Origin: Datnioides undecimradiatus
Taxonomy: Eukaryota; Chordata; Actinopteri; Lobotiformes; Datnioididae
Length of the DNA: 64,000 nt
Reading direction: 5' to 3'
Assembly (NCBI GenBank): GCA_008933995.1
Contig: WARS01000032.1
Location: forward strand, 186,001 to 250,000
Shown: piece after piece, positions 1-12,200 of the stretch
Layout: every line of letters starts with the position of its first letter
How positions within the stretch are numbered: position 1 is the first letter of the stretch
Translations under genes and position numbers: made by a program
The notes under the pieces: generated by a model
Databases searched by the model: none
What the model was told of the DNA's origin: nothing
Seen by the model: only the letters and a program-made list of their open reading frames with translations

Positions 1-103
1 CTGTCTTGCTTTCTTTCTGTCATGGGTTTCTTCTATCCACTTCTTTTTTATCCTGTTATCCTCTTCATCCTGCTAACGCATCCCTCCTTTCTTGTTTCCT
101 CAG
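1..103 (+). other. 3' end of an upstream b4galt2 intron with splice acceptor
   Basis: Pyrimidine-rich sequence (many tct, ctt and ttt runs) ends in the acceptor cag at 101-103, directly before the first recognisable coding base at 104. The coding phase at the acceptor means one base of the first valine codon comes from the upstream exon. Nothing else is visible here. Confidence 0.8.
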
Positions 104-222
104 TGGGGCGTTTGCTGATCGAGTTCAGCTCCCAGATGACGATGGAACGAGTGCAGAAAGAAAACCCCAATGTGACGGAGGGAGGCCGCTACATGCCTCC
201 TGACTGCCGGCCCAGATGGAAG
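104..222 (+). CDS. b4galt2: b4galt2 exon: start of catalytic domain (split-exon part A)
   Basis: This 119-bp exon encodes (V)GRLLIEF, then a segment with ENPNVTEGGRY and PPDC, ending at RPRWK. It is the start of the galactosyltransferase catalytic domain (N-terminal GT7 region). The acceptor is cag at 101-103 and the donor is AAG|gtctgt at 223, ending in phase 0. The exon begins with the last two bases of a valine codon. The cysteine of PPDC corresponds to the family cysteine that pairs with one in the stem-proximal upstream exon, by family knowledge of B4GALT1. The asparagine in NVT forms an N-glycosylation sequon that I do not recall at this site in human B4GALT2 or B4GALT1. The fit to B4GALT2 is collinear and without gaps into the next exon, which supports both splice sites. 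Confidence 0.92.
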
Positions 223-1857
223 GTCTGTAAATATACATATCTATATATGTCTCCCAGTCTGTATTTCTAATGCTATAAATAAAAAGAAAGCTCTTTACTC
301 ACACATTTAATTGTGGAAGCTCATGTCTGCCAGCATAGCAAATAAAAACAAGAGGATGTTAGGATTAATGAGTAAGGGAGTCTGTCTGATGATGTCCATT
401 AGCATCAATTAATGAGGGATGCGGAGGTCAGACCCATCTACTGAGCAGCGAATGTTGTCTCCATGGAATCTATTAATTCCCGATTAGACATTATATGGAC
501 TCCTCGAATGGCAATATCCCTCATATCATTTACCATTAATTTGTATTTTTATGGCAAAGTTTTTCACACATTGAAAAGGTCAATAACATGGCATCAGTTG
601 ACAAACAGTAAATATAATTTGACACCAGGCGACTGTCGGCTGCAGCCTGAAGTAACAAGTTGAACAGTGAATGGGATGCCAAATAGTTTCAAAGAAATTA
701 CTCAGCTACCATTAATCAATGGACCCCCTGCAGCCAATCAGAGCTGAACTTTCATTCAAAGCATGGTATAAAGCATCTACTTAGTGAAGATTGTGATTCT
801 ACAAAGTGTTAAGCTACTAAACCCAAGTCACAAAGTCAAAATTATGATATTACAACAAAATTATGCTTTAGTAAGTAAAATTATGAATAGTTAAAATAAA
901 GAGCAACTAATTTTAGAATATGAGATACTAAGTCAAAATTATTAGTTATAAGATTACAATTTAACCTACTGTTACATAAATTTGACTTTTTTGTTTTTAT
1001 TTCATGTCAAACTTTTCATCTATCTACAGACTCTGCAAAGACTCTACTCACTGAAAATGTGGCATTATATTTTATTCTAAAAAAAAAAAGGGGGTGAGTC
1101 TTTTTAAGGGTTTGAAGCTTTTCTCCTCTAGATAACACTTCACTGATGTCAAGGTGCTTCATTTAGCAGTGAAGGTAACACTAAAATAGGTACACCCATC
1201 AGCCGTCACCGTACCTAACTATACAGAAACCAAGGCCAATTTGCTGCCAGTCTTCATCTGAGTGCGAAATTACCACGAACTTACACAGTAAATTATAGTT
1301 CAACCTTGGACTGTTTGGACAGCTGAGAGTGACTCACTTAAAGCACAGAGATACAAATCTGTCTTAAATCTGCAAAGCCATTGAGAGCTCCTTCCTTGAG
1401 CTGCTTCATTCATAATGAATGAGAACCAACTTTATGCGTAGTGTGACATTAACCGGTGGGATTTTCTACGGAAATGGTTTTCTGGTGCAGAACAGTTCTC
1501 CGTAGGATGAAACAAAGCTCATTTAAGCATAATTACAGTACTCAAACAAACACCCTTTGGAGATGGAGATGGAGAAGTGAAAGACTCACTATGCTTGTGT
1601 CTTGTTTTTCCTTACCAGCACTGATTTAATTATCTATTTGAATTGTCCTTCATCTGGTAGACATGCCCATGTTTTATAGTAAATGTCTTTTTTTTAGCCC
1701 AAACCATAATCTGTTCCTAAACTCGACTAAATAGTTCTAACCCAAACCAAACTGTGATCATTTCACAAAATTGTGAGAAACTCTCTGGCAGAAAGCTCCG
1801 AGGGCGAATATCTCAGATTACCACAAATTACCAACCCAAACGATCTCTGTTGTTTAG
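223..1857 (+). other. b4galt2 intron, 1,635 bp
   Basis: The donor is gtctgt at 223 and the acceptor is tttag ending at 1857, with a rather weak pyrimidine tract before it. The interior is AT-rich, with an A-run near 1080-1089 followed by a G-run. I see no open coding segment, RNA gene or recognisable mobile element in it. It interrupts the segment that, in mammalian B4GALT1 as I remember it, is a single 236-bp exon. Confidence 0.85.
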
Positions 1858-1974
1858 GTGGCCATCATCATCCCGTTTCGACACCGAGAAAACCATCTAA
1901 AGTACTGGCTCCACTACCTCCACCCGATCCTCAGACGGCAGAGGATTGACTACGGCATCTACATCATCAACCAG
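1858..1974 (+). CDS. b4galt2: b4galt2 exon: IIIPFRHR nucleotide-binding segment (split-exon part B)
   Basis: This 117-bp exon of 39 whole codons runs from VAIIIPFRHR through HLKYWLHYLHP and RRQRIDYG to IYIINQ. It forms the first beta-alpha-beta part of the GT-A fold that binds UDP-Gal; the PFRxR motif is a family hallmark. The acceptor is tttag at 1853-1857 and the donor is CAG|gtagat at 1975, with phase 0 at both ends. It joins the previous exon (PPDC...RWK) and the next (LGEDTFNRAK) at positions matching the family alignment. Together with the preceding exon it gives 119 + 117 = 236 bp. Confidence 0.95.
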
Positions 1975-2730
1975 GTAGATCAGACGAGAGCAGCTAAATG
2001 CATGTATACTCTAAAGTAAGACCACAACAACCACCTTCTGCCTGCAACTGCTAACTACGTTTCTTATCATGGGTTTGTCTGAGGATTATTTTATCAGATT
2101 ATTTGTAACATAAAGTTTGCTAATTAATTTAAATACTTAGGACTGAAGGAAAGTAACAACAGTAAACATCAGCGATGTTCTCATCCAAGTTTTGTCCCTC
2201 ATGGTTGGTCGCACAAAGAAAAATTATCTAAGGTCTTTTCATGTTTAGCAAATGGGTTTAAGCTTTTTCACAGTCCATCAAAAAGTTGACATCCCATGAG
2301 CACTAATGCTTTGTTCATGTCTTGTAGGATAAATGAGAAAGATGGGAAAAGATTGTCCCTCATGTCATGGAGATTGTTGTATGATTAGAGGGTTGGTCAT
2401 GTAACGATTAACATACTGACAACAACCACTGACAATAAATGACTTAATCCATTATATTTGGATTTAATAACATTTAAATTATGATCTGTGGCTGACATGA
2501 AGTGTCCATATTTGTTTAGTTTTCAGGCACGTCCATATTAGTAACCACCAAGTTAGATGTATTGGAGCTTTAACCGAAATGACAGATAAAACTGATTTAA
2601 TGTGGTGTAATCATCTGAGTTTACAGCCGTGCCTACTACCAACCAGCCAAAAGTCAACCAAATATAGACATTTTATTGTTGATAGGATTTCAGAAAATGG
2701 TGAAAAATGACAATCACAATTTCCTGGAGG

Positions 2731-3180
2731 CTAGGGCCATGTACGCAAATTGCTTGTTTTTGTCAAACCAACAGTCCAGAACCCAAAGATATTCAGTGAC
2801 ATAAACCAGATGGCATATAGAAGTGGACGTAGCCACCATGACACCACCCATTGGTTTGTGGATTTCTGTTTAGAAGCCTCGGGTATGGGATTAAAGCCGT
2901 TACCATTTTGATGTCCATATTTAGACATGAGAGTGGAGCCTCCATTTTGATTGACTCTGTTGCCCCTAGAGCAAATCCTGCTATATTGTTTATTCTGCTC
3001 TAAGTGGCAACACAATTTACAGCATGAACATTACGCTGTATTGAAGACATGAAACTAGAGACTGAGACCATAAACTCATTAGAAAGGAGCCAACTGATGG
3101 CCATTGCAAAGACCGAAGGTTTAAGGCACTTCTGCATCTGCTTCGCTTTACAGACCTGGAAGCTTTGTCCGCCCATTTAT
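2731..3180. repeat. Dispersed teleost repeat (CACCCATTGGTTTGTGG family)
   Basis: The segment contains cacccattggtttgtgg, gtccatatttagacatgaga followed by gtggagcc, and ttaaggcacttctgcat. I recognise these in this order from a non-coding repeat common in percomorph introns. It explains the 94-codon minus-strand open frame here, which is not a gene. Borders are approximate and the family name is not known to me. Confidence 0.55.
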
Positions 3181-3708
3181 ACGTTTAATCAATAAAACAA
3201 AAAAAGCAGCATATGCAACTCCATCAGCATTCAAAATCTTTAGTATGAGATGGGATGCAAAGTAGGTCATGAGCAGAAAATATGAGCAATTGTTTTTGCA
3301 GCGACCCCTGCTTCATGATAAACTGCATTAAAGTTAAAAGGCTGCAAGAATCTTGCTGCAGGTTAAAAATTACAGTATGACGAGAACTAGATGTGAACTA
3401 GATCTGTCAGCTCAGGTTAAGTTCAGAGTAGCGAGAGAATAATTAGAGCACTGTTTCCAGCGTCAGGTTATTTCAATTCATTAATATGGGGGAAAAAGTC
3501 TATTACTGCATGTAGAGAGTGAGAACAAGTCAATTTGCAGGTGCTTAAACTCCTTAAAGGCCGCCCTCCCTCTTTTCTTATCCCTCACTGGTCTTCACTT
3601 TCTTCTTATGACAAAAACCCATCTGCAGAGTAAATCAGCAACATATTTACTTTGACTGCACTCTGATCAGCAGAAGCACAAAGAGCTTGATTTTCTAAGC
3701 AATGTTGT

Positions 3709-3741
<33 letters not shown>

Positions 3742-3773
3742 TGTGTGTGTGTGTGTGTATGAGAGAGAGAGAG
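3709..3773. repeat. Compound microsatellite (GA)n(GT)n(GA)n
   Basis: GA units run from 3709 to about 3740, GT units from 3741 to 3758, then GA units again to about 3772. It explains the serine/leucine-rich and Arg-Glu repeat open frames on both strands here. Confidence 0.97.
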
Positions 3774-4274
3774 TCTTCCATGCTACGTTGGGTGAGAGTT
3801 CTTCTTCTTCTCCATTATGGGTAATGAGCTCTCCTTTCTGCCCTCTCTTTCCCCTGTGGGCCTTGCGCAACGCCTTAATCACTCCCCCTGTGGAACAGAC
3901 CTTTGGTTCCGCCTGCCCTGCTGTGCTCTGCTCTTGATATGGCTATGTTCCAGTGTCTTACACTCTCGCTCCCACTTTTACACAAAAACACACATCGTCT
4001 CTGTGAATCTTTCTTATCTCAGATGTGAAGCTGTTAGCGAGGGTAAGGGTGTGCGGAGCTGTTGAGTGGGCGCAACATTTGGAGCATTATTTAACCTAAC
4101 CTTCACTTTGCTTTCTTCTCACTAAGAGTGCGCTCGGGTCGTCTGTCACTGAAATTTACATCACTGTTACATGACTTTTTGTACTTTTTCTTTATCTTCA
4201 CTCTCATCTCGAGGCAACATAGCTTGCACAGAGGTCTTTGCACATGTATGTAGTTTTTCATCTGACAGAGCACA

Positions 4275-4425
4275 GTGCTGGACTGTAACTAAGTACATTT
4301 ACTCTAGTACAAATTCAAGGTACGTGTATTTAACTTGAACAACTTTATACTTGTACTCCGGTAGAAGGGTATATACACTACATTTAGTGTCTAATCACAC
4401 TTCAGATTACCACTTTTCATATGCT
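4275..4425 (+). repeat. Dispersed percomorph repeat (AAGTACATTTACTC family)
   Basis: It contains gtaactaagtacatttactc, then ggtacgtgtatttaacttga, then acttgtactcc and a tacactacattt block. These match in order a very abundant repeat in percomorph fish that I recognise from memory. The copy is diverged. The borders are approximate. Confidence 0.6.
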
Positions 4426-7400
4426 TCCTGTCCAGCTGGATCAGGATAAGCTAGAAATACATCTAACAAGCCTGAAACAGGGATGTTTTGTTTTGGGGTT
4501 GTTTTTTTTTTTTTTGAGTTCATGAAAGTTGACAGAAAGTACTACATGGGAAAAACATTTAAAAAAAAATCAAGAGCAGAAAATCAGTTCAGAGAATAAA
4601 ACAATAAACACACTAACTAATGTGATACATTAAAAACAGTAGAATAAACCACATAAAAATATCTTGATGTAAAATTTATGAAAGCTTTTTCTTCTTTTCA
4701 AAAAGACCTTGAAACCACAAAATGGGGTTACACTAAAGGCATCATTTAATACCTTTCACAACCAAGGACAGTTTTATAATGCAGACTGTTGGTAGAGGAG
4801 GTTAAATCTTCAGTCCTTCAGTTGAAGGACAGTCATCTCATTTAACAAGCCGCCCCAAACACTCTCTGGTGTTGTAGTTTTTCCCTTTAGTCTTTATGAT
4901 TGTGGCCCCATGAAGTAATATGATTTTACAGTTGACTTTGACGTCATTAGAGCTGCTGTTACATCTCCAGCTCTCTCAACTGCACTTCAAACAGATACAG
5001 ATCCACCACCTGGCAGTAATTATCTGTAAAAATCATCATATTTTCTCACCACTCTATGATTTAGAAGTTCAGAGTGCGCTTCGTTTGAAGTGGAAATTAC
5101 TCTTGTGTATTTTTAAATGCATTTGAACTTGTTGAGATTCTTCAAAACAGATATATTCTCGAATTCATACAGCGGTGGCGGTGCATTGTGTAGTGAAGTT
5201 AATCCCTGCCACTCATTCATGGATGTGTTTTGAGCTGACCCGCCGGTTACCAGTGATTTTAAATACCAAGGCTGCAGGTATCTACTTCACCTCCACTGCC
5301 AGCAGTAATGACTGCTGAGAGTATCTCTCTTATGCTGTTTCCAAAACGTCTGACTCATCAGCAACCGCTTAAGGGTGTAAAACTTTTGTTTTTGCATTGA
5401 TTGAAATTTAAATTTTATACTAATTGGTAAGGAAGGGCGTCCTGAGGTTATACATTTTTTATTCAACAGTTACTCATCAAATATTATCATTGTGTAATGT
5501 TGCAATTAGCTCCAAATTCGAGCTGTGCTGCTGCTCTGTTATACTGAAGATTCCTGCTATTCTACCTCCCAATTAGCGTGAACCTGGATTTGTAACTTGT
5601 TGACAATGAGCAGCAATGATGCCACCTATAGTGGAGTTATTATGCTAATCTAGTTGATCATACTTCTGATCAGTTTTAATTTTAATATTAACTTCTAAAA
5701 ATGATTGTTGGAAAAACAAAACCAAATGAATTAAAAAATATCTGTTCTTCACCTTGCTGGATTTCATTTAAGAGGTCAGGCAGGACACACTGATATCCAG
5801 CTGACAGGAAGCCACAGGAGCAGACTGTGGAGCAGGTTGACAACAAAGAGGACGGACACGGTGGCAGATTGAGCAGAGTCGAATCAAAGCGACAGAGGTG
5901 GGATTTTGATGACAGGAAGTCCTGATGGGTCTGACACGATGGACGATTAAACCTTTACACCCGCCACTGCTTTCTGAGAGGACGGTGAAGAGCATTTTTC
6001 CATCTCGCTCGTTCGAGTGTTAAATGAGTGGAAGTCTGGACCCTTTTTAACAGAGAGAGCCTCCCAGCTGGAGGGAGATCCCGGCGGCGGCTCTGGTAGG
6101 TGAGCGGCGATGATTTTCCCCCTCCAGTTTCATCCTTGCTAACAGGTAATGGCTTTCATGTCCTCAGAGTCAAAACAGTCGTCTTGTCGAGAAAAAAAAG
6201 CTTTTTAGAGAGAACAAATGCCCTGGGTGCACCTTCAGATACAAGCAGGCACACACGTATACGAAGAATCCCACGCAAATTGTTGACCTGTCCAAGTATT
6301 TTGAAGCCCCTAGCAGTGTAAAACTACAGCAAATGGAAATGTATACAGTCTTTTCCAGGGCTTTCAACCGTATGTATCTTCTTCAGTGAATCCTTTGTTA
6401 TTCAGATTAGGAAGGTTTTCAGCACTCAGCAGACAAGTATACAACAGTTGTTTAAAGGTGAAACAATTCTCATATTAACTGGAGGTCACTGAAGAAGCGG
6501 CGGTATGAGGTTGAAAGGGTCTTTAAAACAACTAAAAAACTATTATAATATTTTACCATACTATATATTTTACCATAAAAACAACATTATTGAAACATAT
6601 TGCAAAGTTTTCACAAGCATCATCTGCAACCTTATGATGACTAACCTGAGAGTGACTTTCTCAATTATCGATTTGTTTAATCGATCAGATAGCTGAAAAT
6701 AGGAAAAAAGCCTCTTCAGATGTCCTGTTTATAACTGTCCATAACTCAAACACATTCAGTTTACTATCACACAAGACAAGGATAAGCGTGTAATCCTCAC
6801 ATTTAAGCAACTGACTCAATCTGCTGTTTAGATTCATGCCACTTGAGGTGCGATGGTGTAATGGATCATTTATTAATAAGGGCTCAGGTCAGAGGTCAAA
6901 TGATAATCTCAGCTACTAAAAAGCAGCACAGGCTGCTCAACATTAACTATTTAAACTGTCCAAATTTATGTGAACATGGCCTCAGGTCGAAGGCCGGTCT
7001 CTCTGCTCGCGGCACCATCCTGCTGCCGTTGTTTTACTTCAGCCGGACATTTTTAAGTAGCTATCATCTCACTCTGAAAAGTGGTGCTGCTGGTGAGGTA
7101 TGGTGAGTAGGCGTTGCAGAGGGATCATGCGGAAAGTTATACAGCAACCTTGCTGTTCTGCCCTGCTGCTCTGTGTCCTCTCCGCCTGCCGAGGACCGGG
7201 GCCAATGTTTGTTTGTTGGCCATCAGCTCATCATGTAAACTGGAGGAAAGCCCAGAGAGGGGGACAAAAAGAACAAAAAAACAGAAAAGCAGGTGAGAAA
7301 CAGAGCATGAGGGAGGGAAGTGAGCGACAGAAGTAATGAAGAAAGAAGAGCCATCTGCTGTTATGATTTTTATGGGAGCTTAAGGTCGATCCAAAGCTGG

Positions 7401-7504
7401 ATATCATTATTGATTTATACCATCTAATACACTGCAGCTATAGGGGAAGTATATAAGGCAAAAGTCATGTAATATTCTGCTCTCTCTTGTTTCTTCCCTG
7501 TTAT

Positions 7505-7900
7505 CCGCAGTGGTGGAAAAGCGAACGTACCAGTACAGCAATGTAAAAATAGTCCATGCCAAGTGAAAATATAGTTAAAGAATCAAAAGTAAAAGTAGTG
7601 GTTTAGCATTGAAATGGCCCATGTGACCCTGTGATATTCGTGACAACAGATTGTTAATACTGATGCTTCAGCGTTTAAACAGCTGCTCATAGTGGAGCTA
7701 GCTCTCACTACCTACTGTACAAATACAGTCATGTCGTTTAATCTAGTGGCTGCTTACTGAGGGTCAGGCCCCACCAGAGGGTCACAAGATAAATCTGCAC
7801 GGTCCTAAGATGATAAATGGGACAGAAAACAAAGTTTTGCTTCATATATTTGTGTTTTGGACTTTGTGGCTAATGTTTTTGAAAAGATGTTTAATACTGA
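7505..7900 (+). repeat. Diverged dispersed repeat mosaic
   Basis: From 7505 it reads gtggtggaaaagcgaacgta, then atcaaaagtaaaagtagtgg and gaaatggcccatgtga, a diverged copy of the same family as at 4275. At 7770-7830 comes gagggtcacaagataaatct and gatgataaatggga, a second common fish repeat core. The order suggests nested or adjacent insertions. Confidence 0.5.
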
Positions 7901-8364
7901 TGCCTCTTTTTGGCATCAGACAGTTATTTAAATGAAACTATCTGAAATGTAAATGTTAAATGGTGAGTGTGACAACAATAGAAATCTGGGTCATGACAAG
8001 GGGCCCCAGTACTGTTTTATATATGGTCAAAAGACAGCTTGGCACCACTTTCCCTTTACAGGTCTTGAGGAGTGCAGTTACACATATGAAATAAATTGTG
8101 TACATTTTTATGCCACCAGGACACAAAGCTGTGTGAAACTTAATTAAAGTACCTCAAGGGATGTCACTCGAGTCAGCATCAGTCGCTTAAAAACAATCTG
8201 GCAGTGCAGAGTAAAAAGGAAGGGAGCTCACCAGACCTTTGCTGATGTTCATCTTTGCTGCAGGCGAGCGGCCTGAAGCTACATTAGCCAGTACTAGCAT
8301 GATCAATTATTGAACTGACAGCTGATGAGCTGCACTGTGGGTAATGTAGGCAAAAGGTTTTGAC

Positions 8365-8496
8365 AATTGTAGATACTGCACATCCTGCACTTGCTGCTTA
8401 TTGCACTTCTGGTTAGACACCAAACTGCATTTCGTTGCCCTGTACTTGTACATGTGTAATGACAATAAAGTTGAATCTAATCTAATCTATTCTAAA
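8365..8496 (+). mobile_element. LINE 3' tail ending in TCTAA repeats
   Basis: The stretch contains aaactgcatttcgttgccct, then acaataaagttgaatctaat and a short run of TCTAA units. This is the 3' end typical of fish non-LTR retrotransposons, with a polyadenylation-like aataaa just before the tandem tail. No reverse transcriptase is attached, so it is a strongly 5'-truncated insertion. Clade not assignable by eye. Confidence 0.65.
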
Positions 8497-8689
8497 AACA
8501 ATGAAGCAGAATGTGTAAAAAGACATAGACAATATCTCTTGTAGCATTGATTTTAATAGGTTTTTTTTATATCTGAAAGCTTAATTCATGAACTGTCTAT
8601 AATGTACTTATCTCACATAAAAATAACCAGTTATGATAGTAGTCAAATATATAAATATAAGAGTGACAATATTTCTTCCTGATAAATGT

Positions 8690-8835
8690 AAAATGGAAAA
8701 GAATTATGAAATAAAAAACATTCTAGTAAAGTCCAAGTACCTTGCATTTCACTTCCATTTCCATTTCAGTACCATTTCACTCAAGTGCAGGTACTTGAGT
8801 ATATTTAGTATTTTAGTAGTAGAATTTTAACTATA
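8690..8835 (-). repeat. Inverted copy of the AAGTACATTTACTC-type repeat
   Basis: The block holds tctagtaaagtccaagtacc and, 50 bases on, cactcaagtgcaggtacttg followed by agtatattta. It reads as the reverse complement of the repeat at 4275. It contains a short tttccatttcc tandem. With the copy at 7505 in the opposite orientation it brackets the LINE tail at 8365. Confidence 0.5.
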
Positions 8836-9179
8836 CACCAGTCTATCAGGTGGCAGCAGATATGATTAGTCCTTTTCTTAAGCACACAACACAAAAAACG
8901 CATGGATATTCTCAGTGGCTATGGAAAAGTACGCAGTTTAGCTGTAATTCAAATATTCTGAGGTGCTTTTGAGTCTAAAGTAGTCTTAATCTCTATTTTT
9001 GTGGCACTTTTCCACCAGCATAAATTCAAGAGGATAAAAGGGAAGCAGGATAAAATGCAACATACTGACATCTGGTGTCAACACACACAACAGTATAAGC
9101 TTCTGCTGGGACCCTCGCTCCACTAATCCACCAAGATATGACCTGCTACCCCCTTTCTCCTTCTGCCACTCCTCAAACT

Positions 9180-9182
<3 letters not shown>

Positions 9183-9225
<43 letters not shown>
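9183..9225. repeat. (CA)n microsatellite
   Basis: This is an uninterrupted CA tract of 43 bases. It produces the poly-Cys-Val open frames on the minus strand, which are artefacts. Confidence 0.98.
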
Positions 9226-9228
<3 letters not shown>

Positions 9229-12200
9229 GACTTTCCAGTAACTCCTGTGCAACTGTCTAGAGTCTCAGGTTTTGTCGTGGAGGAGGGGGAATGCAGCCAG
9301 CCTTTACGGAGTTTGTGCTTCTCATTCACATCTACTCTTCAGCTCCAGCAGTGTCCGGCACTGAGTGGACACCAAAGGATCAGGATGGATTAAGCCCTGT
9401 CTGTTTCTGTCTGTATTTGTTTGGGCTTTATGGTGAAGGTCATATTAAAGAGGACCAGGCAGTTCATTGGTCTAGGAATGACCAGACAGGAAGCTCATGT
9501 CTGTGTGTGTGGAGGAGAGAGAGAGACTGCCAGAATACTTCTGGATAAACTCATTTTACTGCTTGACCTTTGTATTTCTGTCTTTGTTGCACTGCTGCTG
9601 CGCTAATTTTATCAAATGTCAAAATGCCAGGCTTATGTAACGCTAAGAAACCAAACCTAATGTTCCAAATGGTGTCCACTAACACTTGATATAAAGAAAT
9701 GTATCTGTAATTGTTAGTTAATCATTCATTTTCTGTCAAGTTATGTTCAATTCAAATAAAGTACGAGTAGTAGGGATGGCTCAGTGCTGTCCTGCTGTAG
9801 TGATTAGCATGCTATTCTATGGTGGCGCCAAATACAAACAAGCTTGTGTCATTTTACTGGTGGTACAGAATATCATTAGGCATGAACGCTGACAGTTACT
9901 TTCAGGCTTTTTGAAATTGCCTTAGGTCATGTGACTTGGCTCGGTGTTATCGGTTTAAAGTCGCGAGCTTCGCAGGTGTAGCTCCTCATCACTACTTGAG
10001 GCTATCAGCTTGAGATTTCATTAGCTGCTACTAGCATAACAAACCTGAACATTCAACCAAATTACCAATTACTGGTGGTTGAGCTGCATGAAGTGTTTTG
10101 CTGGTTTTGATGAGGATCAAGGGTTTGTGGGGAAAAAACAATATTTTTGGTTCTGCTTCATCAACTTCTATCCTTTTTTTTTGACTCTCAGACAAGTCCA
10201 ATAATAATAATGTCACAGAAGTTCATCTTTCAATAAAGGAGGATGGTGTTTATATTACACCCCTTAGATATCACATTTTGCTCACAACTGCCTCGTTCTG
10301 TATTTCTGGTATGTTGACTTCATTAATCTAATGTTTCAGTGAAATTATTTCTTCTATTATGCTGTTTCATTTCTCTTTCATTATTTTTGTAAATAATTGC
10401 TTGGTAATGTGCAAGAAATCACATTATAATGTAAAGACGGATATTTATGCAGTGTCAATATGTCCTATGTATCTGACAGTATATGGACAATCACATGAAG
10501 TCAAATTGATGGACAAAGAATTGGACTTTGTCTCGCCTTGTGAAAATAACATTCAAAAATCCTATAAAATGAAACAAATAAGAATATAAATCATCACGCA
10601 TTAGTCTTTAGTAATGTATTTAGACTTCACACTTAAAAATAGCATGATGTGAGCACCACAGTTTTATTATATACTTTATCTGAAAATCAGCTTTGTGGGA
10701 ATGTTGTTAGATTCAAAAACTTGTGTGATCTAACTTGGAAAAAGCCTTTGGAGATAATTTAAACAGCATAAGGACGTCGCACTGCATGGGTGCCTAAAAT
10801 TAGCGACCCTATAGCAAAGCACGCTAAGAATGTCTGTGTTTTTGAATTTAGTAACCAGCTTTAGTTTGACGTATAGAAAGAGTGCGATAGGAAAATCCAT
10901 TCACCAGCATAGAATATTCAACCCATGGTACTCTTTATCTTCAGTCAGTATTAGCAATTTTTTATTCAGGTGATAGACGGAACAAAGCCTATTTAATTAT
11001 AACATTCATTATTTTCCTTATCTACTTGGAAAGGGTGCAGGCCCGGCTGAGATATTTAGACATAAACCTCTTAGAATAAAAGCTTGCACCAGACCTTCAT
11101 TTCTTTCTGCCTCCATTTCTCTCTCTTTCGCTTTCACCACCACTCTAGACCATGCATGGTTAGTGCACTTTCCATCTTCTACTACTAGAAATTGAAAATG
11201 TTCAAGGAGAGAGAAGAAAATGAGGGAGTTTCTGCGCAGTTGACCATGGAATAGGATATTGATCTGATGAGCAACAACTCTGTTCCTGTCCTCCTCCTTC
11301 TCCTCCTCCACCTCGTCCCCTTCTCACCTTTGTGTCACAGTGTTCGCTGGAGCGTTGTTGCTGTTTGGTTGAGGAACTGTACAGTAAAATAATGTTCTTG
11401 TTCTTATTTGCTCTGCGCCCTTAGACCCTGTTGGATCCCGGGTGCAAAGTGCTTGATGTGATTGCATTAGCCTGCGCTGTGATGAATTATAGATTTGCCA
11501 CAAACTCCTCCTCTCCTCTCTGAGCAACTCAAACTTTTAGTGCTGTTTTCTTTTAAATTAAACTCCTTGCAGCTTCTTATTGGATCATACTAAATTCACA
11601 AACTTTTCAGAGCACTTATTGTAAAAAAGAAGTAAAAAAGAAAGCAAAATGTGGGATGTCTACGTGACTTTAGCTCCAGATATTCATTAACAGAACTCTA
11701 CACACCACCTAAAGTGGCTCATCGTGAGATAAAAACTGTGACCTTTTAAATCCAATGCTGTTTCTGTAGAAGCAGCATAAGGACTTCTGGCACAGTTTCA
11801 ACTTCAAGGTGCACAAAGACGGAATAAAGTCTCAAGAGGTCATAACTCCAGGAACACATGTACTATACAGAATTACTGTCTGACAGTAAAGTTGCTCCGT
11901 CTACTACAAGACTATCTGACTTTATTTTAACCTGGCTGACTGTCTATGGATCAAGCCTGATTTTTACCCCAGTCTGTTTGACATCAATCGATTTTAGAGT
12001 CTGGTTTCTGCAAGATCAGTTGTCATTGAGATGTTTAGCATTGTATTGCTCAGAAAGACGAAAAGAAAAATAAACTGTGGTGAGCTTCTTTTGCTGTTAT
12101 TAGAGCAACCCCTAAAATGTTGTGACTAAAACTTGGTCTCGACTAAGAGCTTCAGAACAGACAGGCCATACTGTGCCTTTTTCTTCTTCTTTTTTTTTTG

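Noticed and set aside
9183-9225. Regular repeats considered as CRISPR-like arrays
   Set aside because: All are dinucleotide microsatellites without spacers, in a vertebrate intron.
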